64,000 bases of DNA. It comes from Sphingomonas flavalba. Its GTDB lineage: Bacteria; Pseudomonadota; Alphaproteobacteria; Sphingomonadales; Sphingomonadaceae. The notes below the pieces were generated by a model. It was not told where the DNA came from and did not search any database. It saw only the letters and a program-made list of their open reading frames with translations. The stretch spans positions 1 to 64,000 of the forward strand of contig NZ_SPHY01000001.1 of assembly GCF_004796535.1 (NCBI RefSeq), written 5' to 3'. How positions within the stretch are numbered: the first letter of the stretch is position 1; each line of letters starts with the position of its first letter. Below, in pieces: positions 9,151 through 21,958 of this stretch. Made by a program: the position numbers and the translations under genes.

Positions 9151-10051
9151 CTGGAAGCTGACCCTGCCCTGCACCCGCGCGGAGGCGGAGATACTGGCGG
9201 AGGACATCGCGCCGCTCGCCGGGCTCGATCCGCCGCCGGTGCTGATGACCAGCGAGCCGGACCCGGACGCCCCCGACGCCTGGCGGCTCGACGCCTATTT
9301 CGAAGGGAAGCCGGACGCGGCGACGGTCGAGCTGCTCCACGGCCTGGTGCCGAGCGCGGCGGCGGTGAAGCCGGCCCTCGCCCGCCTGCCCGACGCCGAC
9401 TGGGTGACGCTCAGCCAGCAGGGGCTGGAACCGGTCCGCGCCGGCCGCTTCTTCGTCCACACCGCCCAGCATGCCGAAGCGCCGCCGCCCGGCGCGGTCG
9501 CCTTCCGTATCGACGCCGGGCTGGCCTTCGGCACCGGCCAGCATGAAACGACCACCGGCTGCCTGCAAACGCTGGACCGGCTCAAGCGGCGCGGCGCCCG
9601 TTTCCGCAACCTGCTCGATCTCGGCACCGGCACCGGCCTGCTCGCCTTCGCGGCGATGCGGCTCTGGCCGCTCGCCTATGCGACGGCATCGGATATCGAC
9701 CCGATCGCGATCCGCGTCTCGGCGGAAAACGCCGCGATCAATCGTATCCCGCTCGGCGCCGACCACGGCCGGCTGGCGCTGGCGGTCGCCGATGGGCTGG
9801 ACGATCCGTTGCTCGCGGCCAACGCCCCCTACGACCTGATTATCGCCAACATCCTCGCCCAGCCGCTGATCGCCATGGCCGGGCCGGTCGCCGGCGCGCT
9901 CGCCCCAGGCGGCACGCTGATCCTCGCCGGCCTGCTCGACAGCCAGGCCGCCGCCGTCGCCGCCGCCTATCGCCGCCACGGCCTCCGCCTCGCCGGCCGC
10001 ATCGACAATCGCGGCTGGCCCACCCTCCGTATGGTCAAGCGCCGCCGCTAG
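9140..10051 (+). CDS. prmA: Ribosomal protein L11 methyltransferase
   Basis: 303 residues. It transfers methyl groups from S-adenosylmethionine to L11 of the large ribosomal subunit. GLAFGTGQHETTTGCL and DLGTGTGLLAF (SAM motif I) are the PrmA signatures, with NILAQPL as motif IV. The N-terminal 120 residues form the L11-recognition domain. The start ATG lies inside the upstream SDR gene (11-bp overlap). It converges with phhA. Confidence 0.92.
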   Translation: MSDSWKLTLPCTRAEAEILAEDIAPLAGLDPPPVLMTSEPDPDAPDAWRLDAYFEGKPDAATVELLHGLVPSAAAVKPALARLPDADWVTLSQQGLEPVRAGRFFVHTAQHAEAPPPGAVAFRIDAGLAFGTGQHETTTGCLQTLDRLKRRGARFRNLLDLGTGTGLLAFAAMRLWPLAYATASDIDPIAIRVSAENAAINRIPLGADHGRLALAVADGLDDPLLAANAPYDLIIANILAQPLIAMAGPVAGALAPGGTLILAGLLDSQAAAVAAAYRRHGLRLAGRIDNRGWPTLRMVKRRR

Positions 10052-10130
10052 AACACAGCACGACAAAACGGGAATCGGCTTTCCGCCACGCTTGGCGATG
10101 AGCTGACATCCGCCTAAGCCGCCGGCCGGC

Positions 10131-11003
10131 TCAGCCCCGCCGCTTCCCCGCCGCATACGCCTGTGTGCCGCGGGTCAGCACCCGGTCGCCGTCGACGATT
10201 GCGTCGACCGCCAGGTCCGGCAACCCGTCCAGCGCGGCATAGAGCGGTGCGAAATCGGTCTCCACCGTCACCCGCAGCAGCTCCTCGAAGCTGGGGATGA
10301 CGAAATAGCTCTGCTGATAATCGTCGATCCGGTAATCGGTGCGCATCACCCGCTTCAGGTCGAAACCGATGCGGTTGGGGCTGGGGTCGTCGAGCGCGAA
10401 GATGCTCTCCCCCTTCGACGAGACGATGCCGGATCCGTAGATGCGCAGGCCGCCGGCCTCCTCGACCAGCCCGAACTCGACGGTGTACCAGTACAGCCGC
10501 GCCAGCCTGGTCAGCGATCCATATTCCAGCGCCCGCAGCCCGCCCAGGCCATAAGCGACCATATAGTCGGCGAACACCGGGTCGGCGAGCATCGGCACAT
10601 GGCCGAACACGTCGTGGAACACGTCCGGTTCCTGCAGATAGTCGAGCTGGTCGCGGCGGCGGATGAAATTGCCGGCGACAAAGCGCCGGTTGGCGAGGTG
10701 GTCGAAGAACACGGCATCCGGCACCAACCCCGGCACTGCGACGACCTGCCAGCCGGTCGCCTTCGTCAGCCGGTCGGACAATTCGCCGAAATCGGGGATT
10801 CCGGGCTTGGACAGTTTCAGCACGTCCAGCCCGCGCAGCCACGACTCGGATGCGCGGCCGGGCAGCAGCGCCGCCTGCCGCGCGAACAGCAGATCCCAGG
10901 TCGCGTGGTCTTCGGGCGTATAGGCGGCCCAGTCCTGCGGAATCGTCCAGTCAGGCTTCGCGCCGGCCGGCGGCCGGCCCAGCACATGCGTGTCAGCGCT
11001 CAT
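10131..11003 (-). CDS. phhA: Phenylalanine 4-monooxygenase
   Basis: 290 residues, the length of bacterial single-domain aromatic amino acid hydroxylases. It converts L-Phe to L-Tyr using a tetrahydropterin and O2. The non-haem iron ligands are visible as His130 and His135 in FHDVFGHVP and Glu176 in YWYTVEFGL. ATG 11003 is chosen because the N-terminal residues after it fit the family, whereas the longer frame from 11099 adds a non-homologous lead. No Lrp-type regulator or pterin carbinolamine dehydratase (phhB) lies next to it. The pterin supply genes may be the folM-like and folB-like pair at 49973-51114. Confidence 0.93.
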   Translation of the reverse strand: MSADTHVLGRPPAGAKPDWTIPQDWAAYTPEDHATWDLLFARQAALLPGRASESWLRGLDVLKLSKPGIPDFGELSDRLTKATGWQVVAVPGLVPDAVFFDHLANRRFVAGNFIRRRDQLDYLQEPDVFHDVFGHVPMLADPVFADYMVAYGLGGLRALEYGSLTRLARLYWYTVEFGLVEEAGGLRIYGSGIVSSKGESIFALDDPSPNRIGFDLKRVMRTDYRIDDYQQSYFVIPSFEELLRVTVETDFAPLYAALDGLPDLAVDAIVDGDRVLTRGTQAYAAGKRRG

Positions 11004-11109
11004 GCCGGCAACATAGCACGCGGCAAGTCGTTGACGAACAGCGCATTTGCCGGACACGGCAACGCCGCCGGCCTCGCGGCCGACGGCGCCTCGCTCCACC
11101 CGGTGGATT

Positions 11110-11706
11110 TTATGCGAAGGTGACGGCGGCCCGGCTGCGCCGGCGGGCGACGCCGCCGATCAGGCCGAAACCGGCGATCATCATCGCCCAGGCGGCCGGC
11201 TCCGGCACGGCGGTGACCGCCAGCGAAATGCCGCCACGGTTATCGCCGACATTGTCGTCGTAGATGAAGAAGGTGACGTCGCCCGGCGCCGCCAGCGTGA
11301 ACAGCGAACTGTAAGTCGTCGCACCGGCCGCGAAGGCGGCGGCGGCGCTGCTGTAGAACGCGTTGTCGGGCGTCGCGGTCGGGCCGTAATTGCCGGTGCC
11401 GCCTGCGTCGCCGAAATGGGTGATCGCGCCGTCGATCGCGTAGCTGGCGCTCAGTTCCCAGCCCTGCCGGCAATTCTCGCCGGCGCCGTCGCAGCCGACG
11501 TTGGAATTCCAGCGGCTGAACGCTGTGAACTGGGCCTGGGTGAAGGTCACCTGATAGGTGCCGGCGGCCAGGTTGATCGTCTCGCCGGCCGAGCCGTTCA
11601 GCGACGCATCGGCGATGCCGTCGAGGTTGACGATGGTGGCGGCGGGAGCGACCGTCGCCGACATGGCGAAGGCGGCGGTGGAAACGAGCAACAAACGACG
11701 CAACAT
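11110..11706 (-). CDS. PEPxxWA-CTERM sorting-domain secreted protein
   Basis: 198 residues. A signal peptide (MLRRLLLVSTAAFAMSATVA) is followed by a beta-rich extracellular region of about 140 residues with two Cys (GCDGAGENC). The C-terminus has a sorting signal: VPEPAAWAMMIAGFGLIGG, then RRR, the PEPxxWA-CTERM form common in sphingomonads. Such proteins are exported, held briefly in the membrane and released or attached to exopolysaccharide by an exosortase/archaeosortase-type system. The enzyme is not in this window. ATG 11706 has AGGGGA upstream. The mature domain was not recognised. Confidence 0.8.
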   Translation of the reverse strand: MLRRLLLVSTAAFAMSATVAPAATIVNLDGIADASLNGSAGETINLAAGTYQVTFTQAQFTAFSRWNSNVGCDGAGENCRQGWELSASYAIDGAITHFGDAGGTGNYGPTATPDNAFYSSAAAAFAAGATTYSSLFTLAAPGDVTFFIYDDNVGDNRGGISLAVTAVPEPAAWAMMIAGFGLIGGVARRRSRAAVTFA

Positions 11707-11876
11707 GACAATTCCCCTATGAACACGGCACATGGTTTACAGTTCCGTAACCACGCCCATGTGCCCCATACTACGGCGTTTTCCGAATCCCCAACGAAAA
11801 ATGCCGACCCGTGCGCGCTTTCGGTCGAGACGCAGCCGCGCTTGCCGCCGGCCGGCCCGCCATTCTATCGTCCCGC

Positions 11877-12584
11877 ATGGCTCTCCCGCGTCCGCCGCAC
11901 CGCCTCGTCCGCGCCGCGATCCGGCTGCTGCTCGCGCTGCTGCTGCTCCCTGTTTCCTACATCGCCGCCGCGCTGGTCGGCGGCCTCGTCCCCGCCAACC
12001 TTGCATGGCGGGAAACTGATATTGGGGTGACAATCTACATCGAAACCAACGGCGTCCACACCGGCCTGCTGCTTCCCGCCACCGCCGCCGGCGTCGACTG
12101 GCGCGGCTTCATCCGCGCCGATCACCTCGCCGACCCGCGCTATGCCGGGCGCTATCTGTGGATCGGCTGGGGCGACCGCCGCTTCTTCCTCGAAACCCCG
12201 GGCTGGGCGGACGTGAAGCCCGGCACGCTGCTCAGCGCGGCGTTCGGTTCGGGCGGGACGCTGATGCACGTCGACCACGTTGCCACGCCCCGCCCCGGTG
12301 ACGCCGTCCGCCCGCTCCGCCTGACCCCAGCGCAGTATCGCCGCCTGGCCAGCCTGATCCGCGCCAGCTTCGCCACCGGCCCGGACGGCGGCGCGATACC
12401 GCTCCCCGGCTACGGCCCGGCGGACGTGTTCTACGAAGCGCGGGGTCGCTACAGCCTCTTCAACACCTGCAACAACTGGACCGGATCGGTTCTGCGCCGG
12501 ACAGGGATCCGCGTCGGCCGCTGGACCCCGCTCAGCTTCACGGTGATGTGGTGGTTCGACCGCCCGGCTACTGCGCGCCGCTGA
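11877..12584 (+). CDS. DUF2459 / TIGR02117 family protein
   Basis: 235 residues with one N-terminal membrane segment (about 10-35), then a conserved periplasmic domain containing IYIETNGVHTGLLLP, WIGWGDRRFF and NTCNNWT. These are hallmarks of the DUF2459 family, seen as a chloroplast/bacterial conserved protein of unknown function and often near polyhydroxyalkanoate or membrane genes in alphaproteobacteria. Its last 17 bp overlap the 3' end of the convergent amidohydrolase gene. ATG 11877 is chosen because the family N-terminus begins there. Confidence 0.8.
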   Translation: MALPRPPHRLVRAAIRLLLALLLLPVSYIAAALVGGLVPANLAWRETDIGVTIYIETNGVHTGLLLPATAAGVDWRGFIRADHLADPRYAGRYLWIGWGDRRFFLETPGWADVKPGTLLSAAFGSGGTLMHVDHVATPRPGDAVRPLRLTPAQYRRLASLIRASFATGPDGGAIPLPGYGPADVFYEARGRYSLFNTCNNWTGSVLRRTGIRVGRWTPLSFTVMWWFDRPATARR

Positions 12585-14595
12585 CCTTCGGTGCTGCGAC
12601 GAACGGCTTGATGCCGAATTTCGGATAAGCCTCGCTCGGGTAATAGAAGACGCCGTCCTTCACCACCATGCCGATCGTCTTGATCGCTTTGATGTCCCTG
12701 GTCGGATCACCGGGGATCAGGAAGAAATCGGCCAGCTTGCCCTTCTCGATCGAGCCGAGCCGCTGATCCTGCCCGGTGTAGCGGGCCATATCGAAGGTCG
12801 CACGCTTCAATATCTCCGGCGCGGTCATGCCGAACTGCTGATAGAGTTCCAGCTCGCGGTGATAGGTGAACGACCCGCCGGTATCGGTGCCCGGCACAAT
12901 AAACACGCCGCGATCGTGCAGCATCCGCAACGTCGCAACGATCTTGTCGTAGGCGCCACGATAGGCCGCGTCGTCGCCCGGCGCGGAGGTGTCGGTCATC
13001 GCCTTCTTGGCACTGCGCTGGTAGCCGATCGGCATATGGTCGATATAGTCGACCGCCCCCGGCGGCACCTGCCCGTCGCGGTTCTTGGTCAGCATTTCGT
13101 GAATGCCGAGCGTCGGGTCGATCGCCACCTTGCGGTCGGTCATCAGCTTCATCGTGTGCTGGACACGCGGGCTGTCGAGGTCGAGCCCCGGCAGCCGCTT
13201 CAACGCAGTCAGGCGGAACAACGTGCGGGTGTCCTCGTCCGGCTTGATCACCCATTGCAGCATGAACTGGTTGATATGAGTGACTTCGTCGAACCCCGCC
13301 TCGATATCGGCATCCTCCGTCGAAAATGCCGGCACATGCCCAGCCACCCGCATTCCCAGCCAGTGCGCTTCCTTGACGAGCGCCGGAATCCACGCCGGGT
13401 TCATGCTGTTGTAGCTCTTGATCTGCCAAAAGCCGCGCGCACCGTACCAGCGCACCGCGTCAATCGTCTCCTGCTCGCTGTTGACGACGATGCCGTTATT
13501 GGCGCTGTACTGGCTCTTGCCCTCGACGAAGCCGCTGCGGATGATCCGCGGCCCGCCGATGATTCCGGCGTCGATCCGCTCCTTTAGTTCGGCGAGCACG
13601 GCGTTGTCGTTGCCCATATCCCGTACCGTCGTGATGCCGGCGAGCAGGTTGAGCAACGCATCGTCCTGCCCCAGATGCCCGTGCATCTCGTACATGCCGG
13701 CAACCAGCGTGCCCCCGGCACCGTCGATCGTCACCTCGCCCGGGGTACCCGGTTCGCCCATCGGTTCGACCGCAGCAATTTCGCGCCCGCTGACGACCAC
13801 CTGCACTGGCCCGGTCAGCGCCGATGTCGCCGGGTCGAACAGCCGCACGTTGATGATGCGCACCGGCGCGGCGTAGTGATGGGCGACTTCCTTCTGGATC
13901 GCGACATAGCGGTCGGTCGACCATTTCGCCGCCAGGCCGCGCAGCCGTTCCTCCTCGCCCTCGTAACCGGCGCGGATGATGATGAAGTCGGGGGTCAGGT
14001 AGGCGACGAACGCGCCGCTGTCGTCGAGCAGGAACGTGTCCGGCGTCAGATCGATGCCGCTCAAGGTATAGGCGGTGGTCGCGAGCGCGCCGGACGTCCC
14101 GCTGATCGCCACCGCCTCCCCCTTTTCAAGCCGCAGGCTGCCGCCGGGCAGTGCCGGCATCTGGTGGTCCGCATCCTTCAGCAGCGCGCGAGCGTAAAGC
14201 CCGACCGACCACGGGCTGCCGCCCTGGGCGACATACAGGCTCGGCTCGCCGACCGTCGTGCTGCCCTTGCCGGTGGAATCCACCCAGCTTGCTCTGTCGC
14301 CCTTGCGGCTGAAGTTTTCGCTGACCTTGCTGCCGAAGGTGGTGGTGCCGCTGATCGTCCAGGCGGTCGGCAGGCCTTGCGCGTCAACGCTGACGGTTTC
14401 CGCCATCGTCGGCCCACGCCCGTTGTTCTTGTAGTCGAAGACGATCGCCGTCTTCGCGCCTTCGATATCGGCGGTCAGATGCCCGACGGCCTTGCCGCCG
14501 AAGATGACGGTATAGCGCTCGGTGGCGGCATCGGCGGCAGTCGCGGCGAACAGCGAGGCGGACAGGCAAAGGCCTGTGATGAGGCTGATTTTCAT
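12568..14595 (-). CDS. Secreted amidohydrolase-family protein with long N-terminal domain
   Basis: 675 residues with a signal peptide (MKISLITGLCLSASLFAATA). The C-terminal about 420 residues are an amidohydrolase-superfamily metal-dependent hydrolase. The HxH motif is His305/His307 (EMHGHLG), later metal/catalytic positions are in AGHVPAF, EVTHINQF and GTDTGGS, and the end is GKLADFFLIPGDP. The first 240 residues are a beta-rich region (YTVIFGGKAVGHLTADI...) that I do not recognise. ATG 14595 is chosen for the signal peptide; the frame upstream runs into ligA sequence. It follows ligA by 62 bp on the same strand. Periplasmic imidazolonepropionase/prolidase-like activity is possible, but the substrate is unknown. 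Confidence 0.8.
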   Translation of the reverse strand: MKISLITGLCLSASLFAATAADAATERYTVIFGGKAVGHLTADIEGAKTAIVFDYKNNGRGPTMAETVSVDAQGLPTAWTISGTTTFGSKVSENFSRKGDRASWVDSTGKGSTTVGEPSLYVAQGGSPWSVGLYARALLKDADHQMPALPGGSLRLEKGEAVAISGTSGALATTAYTLSGIDLTPDTFLLDDSGAFVAYLTPDFIIIRAGYEGEEERLRGLAAKWSTDRYVAIQKEVAHHYAAPVRIINVRLFDPATSALTGPVQVVVSGREIAAVEPMGEPGTPGEVTIDGAGGTLVAGMYEMHGHLGQDDALLNLLAGITTVRDMGNDNAVLAELKERIDAGIIGGPRIIRSGFVEGKSQYSANNGIVVNSEQETIDAVRWYGARGFWQIKSYNSMNPAWIPALVKEAHWLGMRVAGHVPAFSTEDADIEAGFDEVTHINQFMLQWVIKPDEDTRTLFRLTALKRLPGLDLDSPRVQHTMKLMTDRKVAIDPTLGIHEMLTKNRDGQVPPGAVDYIDHMPIGYQRSAKKAMTDTSAPGDDAAYRGAYDKIVATLRMLHDRGVFIVPGTDTGGSFTYHRELELYQQFGMTAPEILKRATFDMARYTGQDQRLGSIEKGKLADFFLIPGDPTRDIKAIKTIGMVVKDGVFYYPSEAYPKFGIKPFVAAPKVSGAQ

Positions 14596-14657
14596 GCGGT
14601 TGATAGAGCATGCCGATGCGGGAAAGAAAACCCCGAACCAGCAATGCCAGCCCGGCG

Positions 14658-18456
<3,799 letters not shown>

Positions 18457-18512
18457 CGGATCCGTGCTTTAGCCGATCCACATGGGGCAGGCAAAAGCGC
18501 CGGTCAGGCCGC

Positions 18513-19298
18513 TCAGGCGCCCGGCGCCTTCTGGCGCATCAGCTTGTAGGCGCGGTCGTACCACTCACTGCCCGGATAGTTGCTGCCGAGCACCGCCGCC
18601 GCCTTCTTCGCCTCCGTCGGGATGCCGAGCGCGAGATAGCTTTCGGTCAGCCGCATCAGCGCTTCCGGCGTATGGCTGGTCGATTGATAGTCGTCGATTA
18701 CGGTTCGGAAGCGCAGCGTCGCCGCCAGCCACTGGGCGCGCCGCTGGTAGAAGCGACCGATCTCCATCTCCTTGCCCGCAAGATGGTCGTTGACCAGATC
18801 CAGCTTCAGCGCAGCGTCGGCGGCGTAGCGGGTATTAGGATAGCGGCGAATCACCTCGCTCAGCGCGTCACGCGCCTGTTGGGTGATCTTCTGGTCGCGG
18901 GTGACATCGCTGATCTGCTCGTAATAATCGACCGCGATCAGGTAATTCGCGTAGACCGCGTCGCGGTTACCCGGATGGATCGACAGGAAGCGACTCGCCG
19001 AGTTGATCGACTCGGGATAATTGCGCCCCAGATAGTAGCTGTACGCGCTCATCAACTGCGCACGCCTGGCCCAGATCGAATAGGGATGCTGGCGTTCCAC
19101 CTCGTCGAACAAGGCGCCAGCCAGCTTGTACTGCCGCCGATCGAGCCGTGCCTTGGCCGCGTTGTAGAGCGTGTTGACGTCGCGGGCGACGTAAGACGTG
19201 TCGGTCTTTTTGTTGCCACGGCTGGCGCAGCCGGCAAGCGTGCCGGCAATGACGAGCGCGATGACGAGCGCGGCGGGGCGAAGGACGGGCATACGCAT
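18513..19298 (-). CDS. bamD: Outer membrane protein assembly factor BamD (lipoprotein)
   Basis: 261 residues. The lipoprotein signal peptide ends in IAGTLAGC with the lipidated Cys at 24. TPR repeats follow (NTLYNAAKARLDRRQYKLA, then HPYSIWARRAQLMSAYSYY), as in BamD/ComL. It is a periplasmic partner of BamA in beta-barrel insertion. ATG 19298 is chosen because the signal peptide begins there; the longer frame upstream has no such sequence. It is first in a minus-strand run bamD-recN-ligA-amidohydrolase and divergent from the phosphomannose isomerase gene. Confidence 0.93.
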   Translation of the reverse strand: MRMPVLRPAALVIALVIAGTLAGCASRGNKKTDTSYVARDVNTLYNAAKARLDRRQYKLAGALFDEVERQHPYSIWARRAQLMSAYSYYLGRNYPESINSASRFLSIHPGNRDAVYANYLIAVDYYEQISDVTRDQKITQQARDALSEVIRRYPNTRYAADAALKLDLVNDHLAGKEMEIGRFYQRRAQWLAATLRFRTVIDDYQSTSHTPEALMRLTESYLALGIPTEAKKAAAVLGSNYPGSEWYDRAYKLMRQKAPGA

Positions 19299-19402
19299 GG
19301 CCGGTTCTTTAGCCGAGCCTCCGTCCGCCGCCAAGCGCCCGTTGTCGGGGACATTGCGCGCGGGTTGAGCGTTGGACCGCTGACCCGGTAATGGAGTAGA
19401 TG

Positions 19403-20242
19403 ATGCCCGCCACCCGCCTCGCCATCCGTCGCGTCGAGAAACCGTGGGGCCGCCACCACCTGTGGCCCGGCTTTGCCGATACTCTGGCAGACTCGGCACC
19501 GATCGGCGAGATCTGGTTCGAGGCAGAGCACGCACGTGAGCCTGCCCTGCTGGTCAAATACCTGTTCACCAGCGAGAAACTGTCCGTCCAGGTCCACCCG
19601 GACGATGCCGCCGCCATCGCCGCCGGCCATCCACGCGGCAAGGACGAGGCGTGGGTCGTCCTTGCCGCCGAACCGGACGCAACGATCGCCCTCGGCGTCA
19701 AATCCCCTGTTACCCGCGAACAACTGCTGGCGGCGGCACGTGACGGCAGCATTGTCGACCTGCTTGCCTGGAAACCTGTCGCCGCCGGCGACGTCATCTA
19801 CTCACCGGCCGGCACCATTCACGCAATCGGTGCCGGCATCACCCTGATCGAGATCCAGCAGAATATTGACCTGACCTATCGTCTTTACGACTATGGCCGC
19901 CCGCGCGAACTGCACCTCGCCGCGGGCGTCGCCGCCGCCTGTCTTACGCCGTTCGCGACACCGAAGCCGCCACGCGCCGTGGCGCCCGGCCGCATTATCC
20001 TGGCCGAAGGCGGAAAATTCGTGCTCGAGCGCTGGACTGCCGCGCAGCACATGACCCTGCCGGCCGGAAAAACCGGCTGGTTCGTGCCGATCACCGGCGC
20101 CGGCACGATCGACGGCAAGACCTGGCAAGGTGGCGAATGCTGGATGGCCGAAGGTGAAGTCACGGTCACCATGGCGGATGAGGCGGACATGTTGTTCGCC
20201 TACCCCGGCGCGACGATGCTCTATCCGCCACCTGCCCCGTAG
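19403..20242 (+). CDS. manA: Class I mannose-6-phosphate isomerase
   Basis: 279 residues, a short type-I phosphomannose isomerase (cupin fold, zinc) interconverting mannose-6-P and fructose-6-P for GDP-mannose and polysaccharide synthesis. KPWGRHHLW near the start, LSVQVHPDD (zinc ligands) and PAGTIHAIGAG are family signatures. Two adjacent ATGs occur at 19400 and 19403; GGAG at 19393-19396 gives better spacing to 19403. A glycosyltransferase gene follows 46 bp later on the same strand, consistent with a sugar-nucleotide or polysaccharide role. Confidence 0.88.
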   Translation: MPATRLAIRRVEKPWGRHHLWPGFADTLADSAPIGEIWFEAEHAREPALLVKYLFTSEKLSVQVHPDDAAAIAAGHPRGKDEAWVVLAAEPDATIALGVKSPVTREQLLAAARDGSIVDLLAWKPVAAGDVIYSPAGTIHAIGAGITLIEIQQNIDLTYRLYDYGRPRELHLAAGVAAACLTPFATPKPPRAVAPGRIILAEGGKFVLERWTAAQHMTLPAGKTGWFVPITGAGTIDGKTWQGGECWMAEGEVTVTMADEADMLFAYPGATMLYPPPAP

Positions 20243-20288
20243 TGGGCGCAGCGGTAAATTTACGCTCACGCCGCTACAACCCGATGCC

Positions 20289-21452
20289 ATGCTGCGTGTC
20301 CTTACCCTTGCAAGCCTGTTTCCGGATGCCAGCCGGCCGACCTTCGGCCTGTTCGTCGAGCGCCAGACGCTGGGCCTCGCCGCACGGGCCGATGTTGCGG
20401 TCGAAGTGGTCGCGCCGCTCGGCCTGCCGCCGTGGCCGCTCAACCGCCACCCGCATTATCGCGGGCGCGCTACCCTGCCCGCGCGGGAAAGCCGCAACGG
20501 CCTAACCGTCCACCGCCCACGCTTTCCGCTCATCCCCGGCATCGGCGCGCGCTTCCATCCAGCGGCGATTGCACGCGTACTTTGCCCGCTGCTGACGCGG
20601 ATCAGGCAGGACTTTCCGTTCGATGTGATCGACGCGCAATTCTTCTTTCCCGACGGCCCCGCCGCCGCTCGGCTGGCCCATCATTTCGGCGTGCCTTTCT
20701 CGATCAAGGCGCGTGGCGCCGACATCCACTATTGGGCCACGCGTGCCGACACCCGCCCGCAGATCCTTGCGGCGGCGCGCGCGGCGGACGGCCTGCTCGC
20801 CGTGTCGGCACGGATGAAAGCAGATGTCGCCGCGCTCGGCATAGCGGCTGACCGGGTTCGCGTGCACCATACCGGCGTCGACCTCGACCGCTTCGCCCCA
20901 GCCGACCGCACAGCGGCCAAGGCCGCGCTTGGCCTGTCTGGCCCGGTGATCGCGACGGTCGGCGCACTCATTCCGCGCAAGGGCCAGGACATCGTCATCG
21001 ACGCGATGGTGGACATTGCCGACGCGAGTTTGCTGCTCGTCGGCGACGGCCCGGATCGCCGCCTGCTGGAGGCGCGGGCGGCGCGGTTCGGTAGCCGTAT
21101 CCGCTTTCTCGGCAACCGCCCGCACACCGCCCTGCCCGCGCTGCTGGCGGCGGCGGATGTGATGGCCCTGCCGTCCGCCTCCGAGGGGCTGGCGAATGTC
21201 TGGATCGAAGCATTGGCCTGCGGCACCCCGATCGTCATTACCGATGTCGGCGGCGCGCGCGAGGTGCTGGACGACGACAGCGCCGGCCGGATCGTCGCCC
21301 GGACGCCCGGCGCGATCGCAGCGGCGATCACGGCGCTGCTCGCCGCACCTCCAGACAAGAATGCCGTGCGGCGGGTGGCAGAGCGCTTCACCTGGCAGAG
21401 GAACAGCGCCACGCTGTTCGATCACCTGTCAACGCTGGCGGGCCGCCACTGA
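20289..21452 (+). CDS. GT4-family glycosyltransferase
   Basis: 387 residues, two Rossmann domains (GT-B). The C-terminal domain has VGALIPRKGQD and the retaining GT4 motif E-x7-E in PSASEGLANVWIEALACGTP; FGLFVERQT lies near the start. It transfers a sugar, with mannose plausible because of the manA neighbour, to a lipid or polysaccharide acceptor on the cytoplasmic side of the membrane. ATG 20289 is used because RVLTLASLFPD is the usual GT4 beginning; the upstream frame is manA in another register. Confidence 0.85.
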   Translation: MLRVLTLASLFPDASRPTFGLFVERQTLGLAARADVAVEVVAPLGLPPWPLNRHPHYRGRATLPARESRNGLTVHRPRFPLIPGIGARFHPAAIARVLCPLLTRIRQDFPFDVIDAQFFFPDGPAAARLAHHFGVPFSIKARGADIHYWATRADTRPQILAAARAADGLLAVSARMKADVAALGIAADRVRVHHTGVDLDRFAPADRTAAKAALGLSGPVIATVGALIPRKGQDIVIDAMVDIADASLLLVGDGPDRRLLEARAARFGSRIRFLGNRPHTALPALLAAADVMALPSASEGLANVWIEALACGTPIVITDVGGAREVLDDDSAGRIVARTPGAIAAAITALLAAPPDKNAVRRVAERFTWQRNSATLFDHLSTLAGRH

Positions 21453-21468
21453 CGCTACCCCGTCGGCC

Positions 21469-21532
21469 CTCCTGCGAAAGCAGGGGCCCAGAGCACCGCT
21501 TCATAACCCTGAGGCCCCTGCTTTCGCAGGAG
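21469..21532. repeat. Perfect 20-bp inverted repeat, dispersed palindrome family
   Basis: The arms 21469-21488 and 21513-21532 are perfect reverse complements around a 24-base spacer. The core CTCCTGC...GCAGGAG also occurs three times at 35665-35782. It lies between the ends of two convergent genes and could also end transcription on both strands. Confidence 0.7.
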
Positions 21533-21574
21533 TGCAAGCTGGCTTGGCCGTAACAGGATCTTTTCGCCGGGCCG

Positions 21575-21958
21575 TTACAGCGGCATCAGCGCGGCGACGA
21601 TCCAGCGGTCTTCGCCGCGCAGCACGCCCCAGGCGCGCGCGGCGGCACGGCTGTCCATCGCCTCGACCCCGATGCCGCGCGCTTCGATCGCGGCGACGAA
21701 GCGCGGCGACGGGCGCACCAGGTCAGGCCCGGTGCCGAGCAGGAGGAATTCCGGTTGCGGCGCGATATCCAGCAGCGGCGCCAGCGCCGCTTCCACGATG
21801 ACCGGGTCCGTCCATGGACGCGCCCATTCTGGAGTCAGCAATGCCCCGGCCATGACGATGCCGTCGATCCTGAAGCCGCCGCCGGAAAAGCCGGAGATCA
21901 CCGGCCCCGCCGGCGGCCGGTCCTGAGAGACGCGCAGCCCGGCCGAGTTGGTCGGCAT
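21575..21958 (-). CDS. Mth938-like (DUF498) domain protein
   Basis: 127 residues. FLLLGTGPDLVRPSP and GIGVEAMDSRAAARAWGVL are signatures of the Mth938/NDUFAF3-like family, small alpha/beta proteins of uncertain role (the mitochondrial relative helps assemble complex I). Its ATG overlaps the secF stop (ATGA-type), so it is the last gene of the yajC-secD-secF operon, an arrangement conserved in alphaproteobacteria. Confidence 0.85.
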   Translation of the reverse strand: MPTNSAGLRVSQDRPPAGPVISGFSGGGFRIDGIVMAGALLTPEWARPWTDPVIVEAALAPLLDIAPQPEFLLLGTGPDLVRPSPRFVAAIEARGIGVEAMDSRAAARAWGVLRGEDRWIVAALMPL

